A stretch of DNA of 7,819 nucleotides. It comes from Dehalococcoidia bacterium (GTDB lineage: Bacteria; Chloroflexota; Dehalococcoidia; Dehalococcoidales; BS750m-G39). This document shows, piece by piece, positions 1-6,065 of the stretch. The translations under genes and the position numbers were made by a program. The stretch spans positions 1 to 7,819 of the forward strand of contig DAOWJM010000141.1 in assembly GCA_030640325.1 (NCBI GenBank), written 5' to 3'. The stretch's first letter is position 1. Every line of letters begins with the position of its first letter. Under the pieces are notes generated by a model. That model saw only the letters and a list, made by a program, of their open reading frames with translations. It made no database searches and was not told the DNA's origin.

Positions 1-1
1 G

Positions 2-382
2 GTATCGGTGCAGAAGATGGCTCGCCCCGGTGTAGAGGTGATTATTGGTATGTCCAAGGACGACCAGTTCGGTCCCGTGCTTATGTTTGGTCTGGGTGGA
101 ATCCTGGTGGAGGTTCTTAAAGACGTCTCCTTCAGGATTGTCCCCTTAGCTAAAAGAGATGCCGCTGAGATGCTCAGGGAGATAAAGGGCTATCCTTTGT
201 TGGAAGGTTATAGGGGGCAGGAAGCGGTGGATGTATCTCATCTGGAGGAATTGTTAATCAAGGTCTCTGATTTTGTGGAGCAAAATCCTGAGGTGAAGGA
301 GCTTGACCTCAACCCCATTTTTGCCTACAGCGATGGTGCTGTGGCTGTAGATGCCAGAGTTATACTGGAGGAAGGTAAGTAA
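2..382 (+). CDS. Acetate/acyl-CoA ligase (ADP-forming), ATP-grasp subunit or domain, C-terminal part (5' truncated by window)
   Basis: The reading frame is open from the first complete codon at base 2, so the gene starts upstream of the window; the GTG at 8 is internal. About 126 codons remain. They match the C-terminal half of the ATP-grasp_5 domain of ADP-forming acyl-CoA synthetases: the PGVEVIIG strand, then FGPVLMFGLGG at fragment residues 23-33 followed by a VEVLKDVSFR stretch, and near the end ELDLNPIF, whose Asp/Asn are the usual Mg-nucleotide ligands of the fold. The family interconverts acyl-CoA, ADP and phosphate with free acid, ATP and CoA in the cytoplasm, in anaerobes often to make ATP from acetyl-CoA. 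Whether this is a separate beta subunit or the end of a fused alpha-beta protein cannot be told. A succinyl-CoA ligase beta subunit is less likely because the FGLGG/VEVLKD pattern is typical of the acetate type. The stop codon shares one base with the next ATG (TAATG). Confidence 0.88.
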   Translation, partial: VSVQKMARPGVEVIIGMSKDDQFGPVLMFGLGGILVEVLKDVSFRIVPLAKRDAAEMLREIKGYPLLEGYRGQEAVDVSHLEELLIKVSDFVEQNPEVKELDLNPIFAYSDGAVAVDARVILEEGK

Positions 383-1887
383 TGAACCTAAAACAGATGT
401 TGGAGCAATCGGCAAAGCGGTATGCTGGAAAGACGGCTGTTGCTATGGGTGAACAGAGGTTAACCTATGCCCAGTTGGATGAAGCCTCAAATAAGGTAGC
501 CAATGCCTTAGTGGGAATGGGAGTAAGCAAAGGCGACCGAGTGGCTATATTATTGCCCAATAGCCCGGAGTTTGTCACTATCTACTTTGGAGTGGTCAAG
601 ATTGGTAGCATTGCTGTTCCACTGGATATCAGATATAAGATGGATGAGTTAACCTCCCTGTTTGATGACTTTCAGCCCAAGGTCTTAGTGAGCGAAAGTC
701 CCACTCTGGAGACAATAGTTCCTGCTTTGAGCAGATTTAGCTATATTGAGCATGTTATAGACTTGAGTGGCGAATATAAGGGTCAGTTCCTCAGTTATCA
801 GGAGATTATGTCTGCCAGTTCAGCACCGATAGCCGAGGTGGAGCTAGAGCCTGAAGATATAGCCCATATCGCCTACTCCTCAGGTCCCACCATTCATCCT
901 AGAGGGGTTGTGTTGTCTCATCAAGCCCTGGTCAGGGAAGCAGCTATATCAGGTGAGGGATTTCAGCAGACCGATAAAGATATAGTGGTGCTGTTTGCCC
1001 TGCCTATGCATCATGCCTTTGGCTTGGTAGTGGTATTGCTGACTGCAGTTTCCAAGGGTAGCACGGTGATAATGTTACCCGGGTTATCTATTGATAGTCT
1101 TCTAGAGGTTATTGAGAGGGAGAGGGCAACCATATTTATGGGGGTGCCCTTTGTTCATACCCTGATAGTTAACGCGATCGGGGCGGAGGGGATAAAGCAT
1201 GATTTGAGCTCTCTCCGTCTGTGGGGCACGGCTGGGGCGGCTATGCCGGCTGATATTTCGCAGAAACTCAGGCAGCATTTTGGCTTGGATACCGTTGATT
1301 TCTGGGGCATGACCGAATCTGCAGCTCATGTTACCTGCCAGTCCCTTGATGGAGCTGGAAAGCCTGGCTCGGTTGGGAAGGCTTTGCCCGGCTGGAAGCT
1401 AAAGATAGTAGATAGTAATGGCAGGGCACTGCCCCCCAACCAGCCAGGTGAGATAATTGTTAGAGGACCAATAATGAAGGGGTATTATACTAATCCTCAG
1501 GCTACCGCTGAGGCAATAAAGGATGGCTGGCTTTATACTGGTGATATTGGCAAGGTTGATGAGGAAGGCGACTTGTTTCTTATAGGGAGGAGCAAGGAGG
1601 TGATTATCGTAAAGGGTCAGAATGTCTATCCCAGTGATATTGAAGAGGTGTTGTATACTCACCCCAAGGTAGCCGAGGCGGCAGTGGTGGGAATTCCCGA
1701 TGAAATACGGGGGGAGACAATTAGAGCTATTATAAGCTTGAAGGAGGGAGAGGTAGCTACTGAGCAGGAGATTAAACACTTCTGTCGAGAACACATGGCT
1801 GATTACAAAGTGCCTAGACAGGTCGGCTTTATGGATTCCTTACCCAAAACTGCTGCTGGCAAAATTGATAAGGAAGAGCTCAAATAG
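382..1887 (+). CDS. AMP-forming acyl-CoA ligase (class I adenylate-forming enzyme) with an atypical phosphate-binding loop
   Basis: This 501-residue protein has the usual length and motif order of FadD-like and benzoate-CoA-ligase-like enzymes, which activate a carboxylic acid through an acyl-adenylate to acyl-CoA. Visible motifs: PMHHAFG (A4 region), GMTES with Thr311-Glu312 (A5), YTGD at 385-388 (A7, ribose-binding Asp388), GRSKEVI at 402-408 (A8 hinge) and PKTAAGKI near the end with the predicted catalytic Lys494 (A10). The A3 loop is odd: residues 166-174 read SSGPTIHPR where the family has roughly TSGTTGxPK, so a Thr/Ser is Pro and a Gly is Ile. The ATG overlaps the upstream stop by one base and is preceded by GGAGGAAGG at 367-375, giving a good ribosome-binding site inside the upstream gene. 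The substrate cannot be read from sequence; fatty or aromatic acids are both possible. Association with the ADP-forming ligase and FabF points to acyl or lipid metabolism. Confidence 0.9.
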   Translation: MNLKQMLEQSAKRYAGKTAVAMGEQRLTYAQLDEASNKVANALVGMGVSKGDRVAILLPNSPEFVTIYFGVVKIGSIAVPLDIRYKMDELTSLFDDFQPKVLVSESPTLETIVPALSRFSYIEHVIDLSGEYKGQFLSYQEIMSASSAPIAEVELEPEDIAHIAYSSGPTIHPRGVVLSHQALVREAAISGEGFQQTDKDIVVLFALPMHHAFGLVVVLLTAVSKGSTVIMLPGLSIDSLLEVIERERATIFMGVPFVHTLIVNAIGAEGIKHDLSSLRLWGTAGAAMPADISQKLRQHFGLDTVDFWGMTESAAHVTCQSLDGAGKPGSVGKALPGWKLKIVDSNGRALPPNQPGEIIVRGPIMKGYYTNPQATAEAIKDGWLYTGDIGKVDEEGDLFLIGRSKEVIIVKGQNVYPSDIEEVLYTHPKVAEAAVVGIPDEIRGETIRAIISLKEGEVATEQEIKHFCREHMADYKVPRQVGFMDSLPKTAAGKIDKEELK

Positions 1888-1904
1888 GCTCGGTTGAGTT
1901 TGCA

Positions 1905-1911
1905 GGTGGAG
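1905..1911 (+). promoter_or_regulatory. Ribosome-binding site of fabF
   Basis: GGTGGAG lies eight bases before the ATG at 1920, in the 32-bp gap after the acyl-CoA ligase stop. It supports that ATG as the start, which also places the FabF catalytic residues at the usual numbering. Confidence 0.7.
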
Positions 1912-1919
1912 AAATACGG

Positions 1920-3161
1920 ATGAAGAGAAGGGTAGTGATAACCGGAGCGGGGGCGGTAACCCCCTTGGGGGTGGGGGTGGAGGAAAGCTGGCGAGCTTTA
2001 TGCCAGGGGAAATCGGGTATTGGCGCGATTACCAGGTTTGACGCTAGCGATTTTCGAACCAGGATTGCCGGTGAAGTCAACGGGTTTAATCCGTTGGATT
2101 TTATGGACAGGAAGCTGGCAAGGAGGGGAGACCGTTTTATCTATTTTGCTCTAGCTGCCACTCGGATGGCGCTCGAGGATTCCGGGCTGAGCATAAATGC
2201 CAGTAATAGTGGGAGGGTGGGGGTATCGGTGGGGACAGCCATGGGTGGAATAGAGAGTTTGGAGAAGAACCATCAGCTGCTGCTTGAGGGGGCTCGCCAG
2301 CAGATTTCCCCCTTTTTTATACCCAGTTTCTTGTGCAATATGGCAACCGGGCAGGTTGCTATTCAATTCGGAGCCAGGGGAGCCAATATGTGCTCGGTGA
2401 CCGCTTGTGCCTCAGGGACGCATGCTATTGGAAATGCCTTTAGGGTTATCCAGCGTGGTGAGGCTGATGCCATGATTGCTGGTGGGGCTGAGGCGGCTAT
2501 CAGACCAGTCATATTTGCCGGACTGGATGTAATAAAGGTCATGACTACCAGAAACGAGGAGCCAGAGAAGGCTAGCCGTCCCTTTGATAGAGACCGTGAT
2601 GGCTTTATTATTGGCGAGGGAGCGGGGATGGTCATCTTGGAGGAGCTGGAGTTCGCCCTAAATAGGGGAGCCAGGATTTATGCCGAGGTATTGGGCTATG
2701 GTCTTAATAGTGATGCCTATCATATAACCGCCCCGGACCCTTTGGGGGAGGGGGCAGCCGGTTGTATGAAAATGGCGCTCGACGATGCCGGCATTTCCAT
2801 TGCTCAGGTTGATTATATTAATGCCCACGGCACATCAACAGTGCTAAATGACCTATCTGAAACTCGGGCGATAAAGAGTGTCTTTCAGGGGCAGAGCAAC
2901 AGGATACCGGTGAGTAGTAACAAATCGATGATGGGTCATTTGTGGGGTGCTGCTGGGACAGTGGAGGCAATATTTTGCCTGTTGACTATTAACCAGGGTA
3001 TTATCCCGCCTACCATCAATTATGAAACCCCGGACCCTGAGTGTGACCTTGACTATGTGCCCAACGTGGCTAGGCAAGCCGAGGTAAAGGTAGCCCTCTC
3101 TAACTCCTTTGGTTTTGGTAGCACTAATGCTACCTTGATTTTTGGTCGGTTCCGCGCATAA
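1920..3161 (+). CDS. fabF: Beta-ketoacyl-[acyl-carrier-protein] synthase II
   Basis: A 413-residue KAS II, the full usual length, condensing malonyl-ACP with acyl-ACP in cytoplasmic type II fatty acid synthesis. The N-terminus RRVVITGAGAVTPLG is standard. The nucleophile Cys163 sits in TACASGTHAIG, His303 in NAHGTST and His340 in SNKSMMGHLWGAAG with Lys335; these match the commonly used E. coli FabF numbering, so the triad is intact. The C-terminal gate loop reads FGFGSTNA, with Ser in place of the common Gly, and the His303 motif continues VLND rather than PLGD; both are mild changes. No acyl carrier protein, ketoreductase or malonyltransferase gene is adjacent, so this is not a classic fab cluster and could be a second KAS serving a special lipid. 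It follows the acyl-CoA ligase by 32 bp in the same direction and is likely co-transcribed with it. The gene end contains a terminator-like hairpin (3117-3143). Confidence 0.95.
   Translation: MKRRVVITGAGAVTPLGVGVEESWRALCQGKSGIGAITRFDASDFRTRIAGEVNGFNPLDFMDRKLARRGDRFIYFALAATRMALEDSGLSINASNSGRVGVSVGTAMGGIESLEKNHQLLLEGARQQISPFFIPSFLCNMATGQVAIQFGARGANMCSVTACASGTHAIGNAFRVIQRGEADAMIAGGAEAAIRPVIFAGLDVIKVMTTRNEEPEKASRPFDRDRDGFIIGEGAGMVILEELEFALNRGARIYAEVLGYGLNSDAYHITAPDPLGEGAAGCMKMALDDAGISIAQVDYINAHGTSTVLNDLSETRAIKSVFQGQSNRIPVSSNKSMMGHLWGAAGTVEAIFCLLTINQGIIPPTINYETPDPECDLDYVPNVARQAEVKVALSNSFGFGSTNATLIFGRFRA
3117..3143 (+). terminator. Possible intrinsic terminator inside the 3' end of fabF
   Basis: GGTAGC (3117-3122) and GCTACC (3129-3134) form a perfect six-bp stem with a six-base loop, followed at once by a T-rich run (TTGATTTTT, 3135-3143). 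It lies about 16 bases before the fabF stop and encodes the conserved GSTNA loop, so coding constraint could produce it by chance. No other hairpin is seen between fabF and padR. Confidence 0.25.
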
Positions 3162-3202
3162 AAACTATTCCTCTTTTCGATTTGATGCCCGCCTTCAAAC
3201 CC

Positions 3203-3231
3203 TTGCAATTTATAGCAGTATATGGTATATT
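3203..3231 (+). promoter_or_regulatory. Sigma-70-type promoter of the padR operon
   Basis: TTGCAA at 3203-3208 and TATATT at 3226-3231 are separated by exactly 17 bp. The -35 agrees with TTGACA at four of six bases and the -10 with TATAAT at five of six. The surroundings are more AT-rich than the flanking genes. The expected transcript start is near 3238-3239, giving a leader of roughly 34 bases before the padR ATG. It is the only convincing promoter placed in a gap in the window. Confidence 0.65.
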
Positions 3232-3238
3232 ATACATA
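3218..3238 (+). promoter_or_regulatory. Candidate PadR operator overlapping the -10 element
   Basis: Three overlapping symmetries are visible: a direct repeat GTATAT (3218-3223 and 3225-3230), an odd-centred palindrome GTATA-T-TATAC (3225-3235), and TATG (3221-3224) paired with CATA (3235-3238) across ten bases. PadR proteins are winged-helix dimers that often bind short AT-rich inverted repeats in their own promoter, and this position would block RNA polymerase. AT-rich promoter DNA makes such repeats easily by chance, so this remains a candidate. Confidence 0.35.
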
Positions 3239-3262
3239 GAGAGACTAGGTATTATTCTCAGC

Positions 3263-3270
3263 GAGGTGAT
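3263..3270 (+). promoter_or_regulatory. Strong ribosome-binding site of padR
   Basis: GAGGTGAT is an eight-base match to the complement of the usual 16S rRNA 3' tail. Its GAGG core is six bases from the ATG at 3273 and fixes that start. Confidence 0.75.
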
Positions 3271-3272
3271 AA

Positions 3273-3608
3273 ATGGCACAAAGGCGTGGGCTAATCAAGG
3301 GCGGTTTTGATTCCTTGCTTCTTTGCTTAATAGCTCAGCAGCCGATGTATGGCTACCAGATTATTAAGGAGCTTGAGAAGAGAAGCCAGGGCTACTTTAG
3401 ATTTAAGGAGGGCACTCTGTATCCCGCTCTTCACCGCTCGGAGAAAGCGGGCTTAATCCAAGGCAAATGGCAAACGCTGCCCAGTGGTCGGCAGAGAAGA
3501 TATTATCATATCACTGAAAAAGGGCTCCATAGCCTAGCAGCCAAGAGGAGCCAGTGGCTGGATTTTCTGGCTGCCATGAACCTAATTATTCAGCCAGTAT
3601 CTGACTGA
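3273..3608 (+). CDS. PadR family winged-helix transcriptional regulator
   Basis: A 111-residue protein matching the short PadR form, which is essentially only the winged-helix domain. Hallmarks: MYGYQIIKEL at 25-34, KEGTLYPALHR at 45-55 (recognition-helix region), GLI at 60-62, and GRQRRYYHIT at 72-81 (the wing strand). The C-terminal helix around residues 83-101 is the likely dimerisation element. These proteins usually repress transcription, often of their own gene, and respond to a ligand or partner. Here padR is first in the transcription unit, behind a clear promoter with repeats overlapping the -10, so autoregulation is a fair inference. It is followed 15 bp later by a HAAS-like membrane protein, a pairing seen repeatedly among PadR regulators, where the membrane protein is thought to take part in signalling. 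The ligand is unknown. Confidence 0.92.
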   Translation: MAQRRGLIKGGFDSLLLCLIAQQPMYGYQIIKELEKRSQGYFRFKEGTLYPALHRSEKAGLIQGKWQTLPSGRQRRYYHITEKGLHSLAAKRSQWLDFLAAMNLIIQPVSD

Positions 3609-3611
3609 TGT

Positions 3612-3618
3612 GAGGCGG
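3612..3618 (+). promoter_or_regulatory. Ribosome-binding site deciding the GTG start of the HAAS-like membrane protein
   Basis: GAGGCGG sits in the 15-bp gap after padR, with its GAGG core eight bases before the GTG at 3624. A nearby ATG at 3619 is in another frame, so the GTG is the only plausible start here. Confidence 0.6.
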
Positions 3619-3623
3619 ATGAA

Positions 3624-4538
3624 GTGACAACTGCTCTGAGCCATTACCTGGATAGTGTGAGGGAGAATCTGAGGCTTGACCACTCCTTAGAGCGGGAGGT
3701 CATCCACGAGCTAGAGACGCATATTGAGGATGAGCTCCAGGAGCTGAAGGAAGCTGGGCTATCGGAAGAGGAGGCGGCTAATACCTGTTTAAGTCTTTTG
3801 GGCTCGGCTAAGCTGGTAGCCCGTCAGATATATGAGGCTCATAGCCAGGGGACTTGGAGTCAGGCACTATTAGCTGCCATGCCCCACCTGCTTTTTGGTC
3901 TGTTATTTGCTCTGAACTGGTGGCGAGGTATTGGCTGGCTATTAGGCATGCTGGTGATAGTTCTCAGTATGGCAGTCTATGGCTGGTGGCGGGGTAAACC
4001 AGCCTGGCTTTTCCCCTGGCTGGGTTACTCTTTACTGCCGGTGGTGTTTGCTGGTCTCCTGTTGCTCTATCTGCCTGAGGGGTTGTCTTGGGTGGCAATA
4101 CTCCTCTATATCCCAATGGCATTATGGCTGTTATACTCCATCACGGTTCAAACCATAAAGAGGGATTGGTTATATAGCTCGCTGATGCTGCTCCCGATAC
4201 CGATTATCATCGGTTGGTTCTTGGCTGTTGAGCCGGTGGATAAATTCCCAGAGTATTGGCTTCAGCGCCTCCAAGATTTTGCCCCCTGGATTGGATTAAG
4301 CTTTCTAGCTTTAGCGGTAACTGTAGCTACATTTATTCGTTTGAGAAAGCGTTGGTTAAAGGTATCGGTCTTGGTTATGTCGGGACTGATAACTTTAACC
4401 ATGGTCGCCTATTATACTGGCGGTAGGCTCAGTGTGCCCGCCTTTTTGATTCTAATCATAGTAATGCTGATTCTTCTGCTGAGCCCAGCGTTGGTGGAAC
4501 GAACGCTAAGACATGCTGGGCAACGAGCAGGGCTATGA
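3624..4538 (+). CDS. PadR-associated HAAS/DUF1700-like multi-pass membrane protein
   Basis: A 304-residue protein in two parts. Residues 1-75 are a charged, helical, soluble domain: an early DSVRENLRL helix, an acidic helix around residues 21-43, then GLSEEEAANTCLSLLG and a final helix. This is the pattern of HAAS/DUF1700 and permease-prefix domains, which are typically encoded beside PadR genes. The rest holds about eight predicted membrane segments near 82-98, 102-121, 128-150, 155-175, 183-202, 222-240, 246-264 and 271-290, with basic connectors such as IRLRKRW at 238-244. No catalytic motif, ATPase or transporter signature is seen. By family knowledge it probably sequesters or signals to the PadR protein from the membrane; that is inference. 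It starts at GTG and its stop overlaps the degV start by four bases (ATGA), so it is probably translationally coupled to degV. The TM half resembles no family I can name. Confidence 0.75.
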   Translation: MTTALSHYLDSVRENLRLDHSLEREVIHELETHIEDELQELKEAGLSEEEAANTCLSLLGSAKLVARQIYEAHSQGTWSQALLAAMPHLLFGLLFALNWWRGIGWLLGMLVIVLSMAVYGWWRGKPAWLFPWLGYSLLPVVFAGLLLLYLPEGLSWVAILLYIPMALWLLYSITVQTIKRDWLYSSLMLLPIPIIIGWFLAVEPVDKFPEYWLQRLQDFAPWIGLSFLALAVTVATFIRLRKRWLKVSVLVMSGLITLTMVAYYTGGRLSVPAFLILIIVMLILLLSPALVERTLRHAGQRAGL

Positions 4539-5392
4539 TGCAAAAGGTAGCCATTGTCACTGACAGTATAGCCTGCCTCACCAGGGAACTGGTGGAGCAG
4601 TATGGGATTAAGATTGCACCCCTCCCCTTTTACGTTGGGGATAAAGTCTATAGGGACTGGGTGGACATAACCCCGTCTCAGGCTTATGAGTTCTTTCTGA
4701 AAGACCCAGACTCGTTTAAGTCAATGGGTGCCTCGCCCGGCGTTTTCCTTGAACCCTACCGCGAGGCGAGTAAGCAAGCCAAAAACATTCTTTGTGTTAC
4801 CATCTCGGCTAAGATTAGTGGTGCCTATGATGCTGCTCAACTGGCTAAAGAGCAAATCAAGACAGAGTTTCCCCAGACCTCTATAGAGGTATTGGATTCT
4901 CAGACGGTTGCTGCCGCTGAGGGTTTTGTTGCCCTGGCTGCGGCTCGAGCGGCAGAGGGCAGGAGCCTGGCTGAGGTAGTTAGAGCAGCCGAGGAGATGA
5001 GAGATAGGGTTACCTTCCTTGCCCTTTTGGATACCATCCGTCATGTTTACCGCACCGGGCGCATACCCAAGATAGCATCCCAGGTAGGGTCTATGCTTAA
5101 TGTCAGACCGATTCTTACTACTTCCTCTGGGTTGGTTCGTTTTATCGGCGCAGTGAGAAGCAGAGAGCGTGGCATAGAGCGGATTCTTAAGATAATGAGA
5201 GATAAGGTGGGAGAGAGTCCGGTTCATGTGGCGGTGATGCATGCCTATGCCCCAGAAGAAGCCGAGAGGCTAAAGGAGAGGGTCTCCTCTGAATTCAATT
5301 GCGCTGAACTCTGGGTTGCTGAGTTTAGTCCACTGATGGGCTATGCTACTGGTACCGGAACCTTGGCTCTCGCTTTTTATAAGGAGGGCTAG
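4535..5392 (+). CDS. DegV family fatty-acid-binding protein (FakB-like), divergent motifs
   Basis: A 285-residue protein of normal DegV length. It begins KVAIVTDS with Asp10-Ser11, then has SMGASPGVF at 63-71 (family form close to TSQPSPGxF), ISAKISGAY at 90-98 with the lipid-site Ser95, RTGRI at 173-177 and YATGTGT at 270-276. Family members bind one fatty acid; FakB presents it to the kinase FakA to make acyl-phosphate for PlsX/PlsY. Differences from the consensus: Thr63 becomes Ser, Gln65 becomes Gly, the usual double Gly before RI is TG, and the conserved His of HTGPG is Ala271 with Pro replaced by Thr. The fold looks intact but lipid head-group contacts may differ. Two ATGs (4535, 4538) are possible; the first gives an ATGA overlap with the upstream gene and the second a TGATG overlap. 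Shine-Dalgarno support is weak, so coupling to upstream translation is likely. No FakA gene is in the window. Confidence 0.9.
   Translation: MMQKVAIVTDSIACLTRELVEQYGIKIAPLPFYVGDKVYRDWVDITPSQAYEFFLKDPDSFKSMGASPGVFLEPYREASKQAKNILCVTISAKISGAYDAAQLAKEQIKTEFPQTSIEVLDSQTVAAAEGFVALAAARAAEGRSLAEVVRAAEEMRDRVTFLALLDTIRHVYRTGRIPKIASQVGSMLNVRPILTTSSGLVRFIGAVRSRERGIERILKIMRDKVGESPVHVAVMHAYAPEEAERLKERVSSEFNCAELWVAEFSPLMGYATGTGTLALAFYKEG
5381..5387 (+). promoter_or_regulatory. Ribosome-binding site of the plsY-like gene, inside the degV end
   Basis: AAGGAGG, a perfect Shine-Dalgarno core, lies in the last degV codons, four bases before the GTG at 5392. It supports a start that shares one base with the degV TAG stop. 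Confidence 0.7.
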
Positions 5393-6027
5393 TGGTTAGT
5401 GGGATTATAGCTGTAGTTCTTGGCTACCTACTGGGTTCCATTCCATCAGCCTATATTGCCACCCGTGTGGCTACGGGCAAAGACGTTCGCCAGTTGGGTG
5501 GGGGTAATGTGGGTGGCTTGAATGTCTACCGAGAGGTGGGAGCTATACCTGCTATGGTGGCGGGCATTGCTGATGTGGGTAAGGGGGCAGCAGCGGTAGC
5601 CATAGCCCAATGGCTGCTGGATGTTTCCCAGCCCTTCGTCCTGCTCACTGCATTGGCAGCAGTGGCTGGTCATAACTGGATGGTCTTCCTGAAATTCAGC
5701 GGTGGCAAGGGTATGGGTGCAACCATAGGTGCCCTATTTATTCTGCTGCCCCTCTATGGTTATCCGCTGGGATTAGCCTTCTTTTTCGGTGTAGTCCTGA
5801 TACCCTTCATAATCACCCGCAATGTTGCCCTGTCTATGTTCATTGGGCTCCTTTCCTTGCCCTTCATCGCCTGGCTGGGGATGGAATCTACACCATTTAT
5901 CATCTTCAGCGTTGTCCTCGGCTTAATAATAGCGGTAAAATTTCTCCCCACCGCTAGGGCGGCTTGGGCTAGGGTTGAGAGCATCAAGGGTTTTATCTTT
6001 TACCGCGGGCAAAAAGGTAAGAGGTAG
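5392..6027 (+). CDS. PlsY-family glycerol-3-phosphate acyltransferase, divergent
   Basis: A 211-residue inner-membrane protein of the size and layout of PlsY, which transfers an acyl group from acyl-phosphate to glycerol-3-phosphate to make lysophosphatidic acid. It begins with a membrane helix and GSIPSAYIATR at 15-25, followed by motif 1 in the form DVRQLGGGNVGGLNVYREVG (31-50) and motif 2 GHN at 93-95 with GGKGMGAT at 104-111. Several hydrophobic segments follow. It differs from standard PlsY: motif 1 is usually GSGNxGATN, so Ser is Gly37 and Ala-Thr is Gly42-Leu43, and the C-terminal motif 3 with its conserved His, Asn and Glu is not recognisable; the protein ends in a basic FYRGQKGKR tail. 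Either the last motif has diverged beyond recognition or the enzyme is altered in substrate or activity. The GTG start overlaps the degV stop by one base, suggesting joint production with the lipid-binding protein. Confidence 0.85.
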   Translation: MVSGIIAVVLGYLLGSIPSAYIATRVATGKDVRQLGGGNVGGLNVYREVGAIPAMVAGIADVGKGAAAVAIAQWLLDVSQPFVLLTALAAVAGHNWMVFLKFSGGKGMGATIGALFILLPLYGYPLGLAFFFGVVLIPFIITRNVALSMFIGLLSLPFIAWLGMESTPFIIFSVVLGLIIAVKFLPTARAAWARVESIKGFIFYRGQKGKR

Positions 6028-6059
6028 CAGAGCATCTAGCAAAAATGAGGGAAACATTC

Positions 6060-6065
6060 TATAAT
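6060..6065 (+). promoter_or_regulatory. Consensus -10 box overlapping the start codon of the P-loop kinase gene
   Basis: TATAAT occurs at 6060-6065, sharing bases with the ATG at 6064. The 17-bp-spaced -35 position (6037-6042) reads TAGCAA, only three of six matches. Transcripts would begin near 6072, next to an in-frame GTG at 6073. It may well be chance. Confidence 0.2.

Noticed and set aside
8..382. A complete small gene starting at the GTG at base 8.
   Set aside because: The frame is open to the window edge and the encoded sequence is the middle of a conserved ATP-grasp domain, so it is a truncated larger gene.
1399..1794. A 131-codon minus-strand open frame inside the acyl-CoA ligase.
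   Set aside because: Entirely covered by the conserved ligase motifs on the plus strand, with no convincing start site or family resemblance.
3162..3202. Terminator or small RNA in the fabF-padR gap before the promoter.
   Set aside because: I see no stem-loop with a T-run and no other structure in these 41 bases.
4721..5242. A 173-codon open frame on the minus strand inside degV.
   Set aside because: It lies wholly within a well-supported degV gene, shows no recognisable motif and reads as low-plausibility protein; it is a shadow frame.
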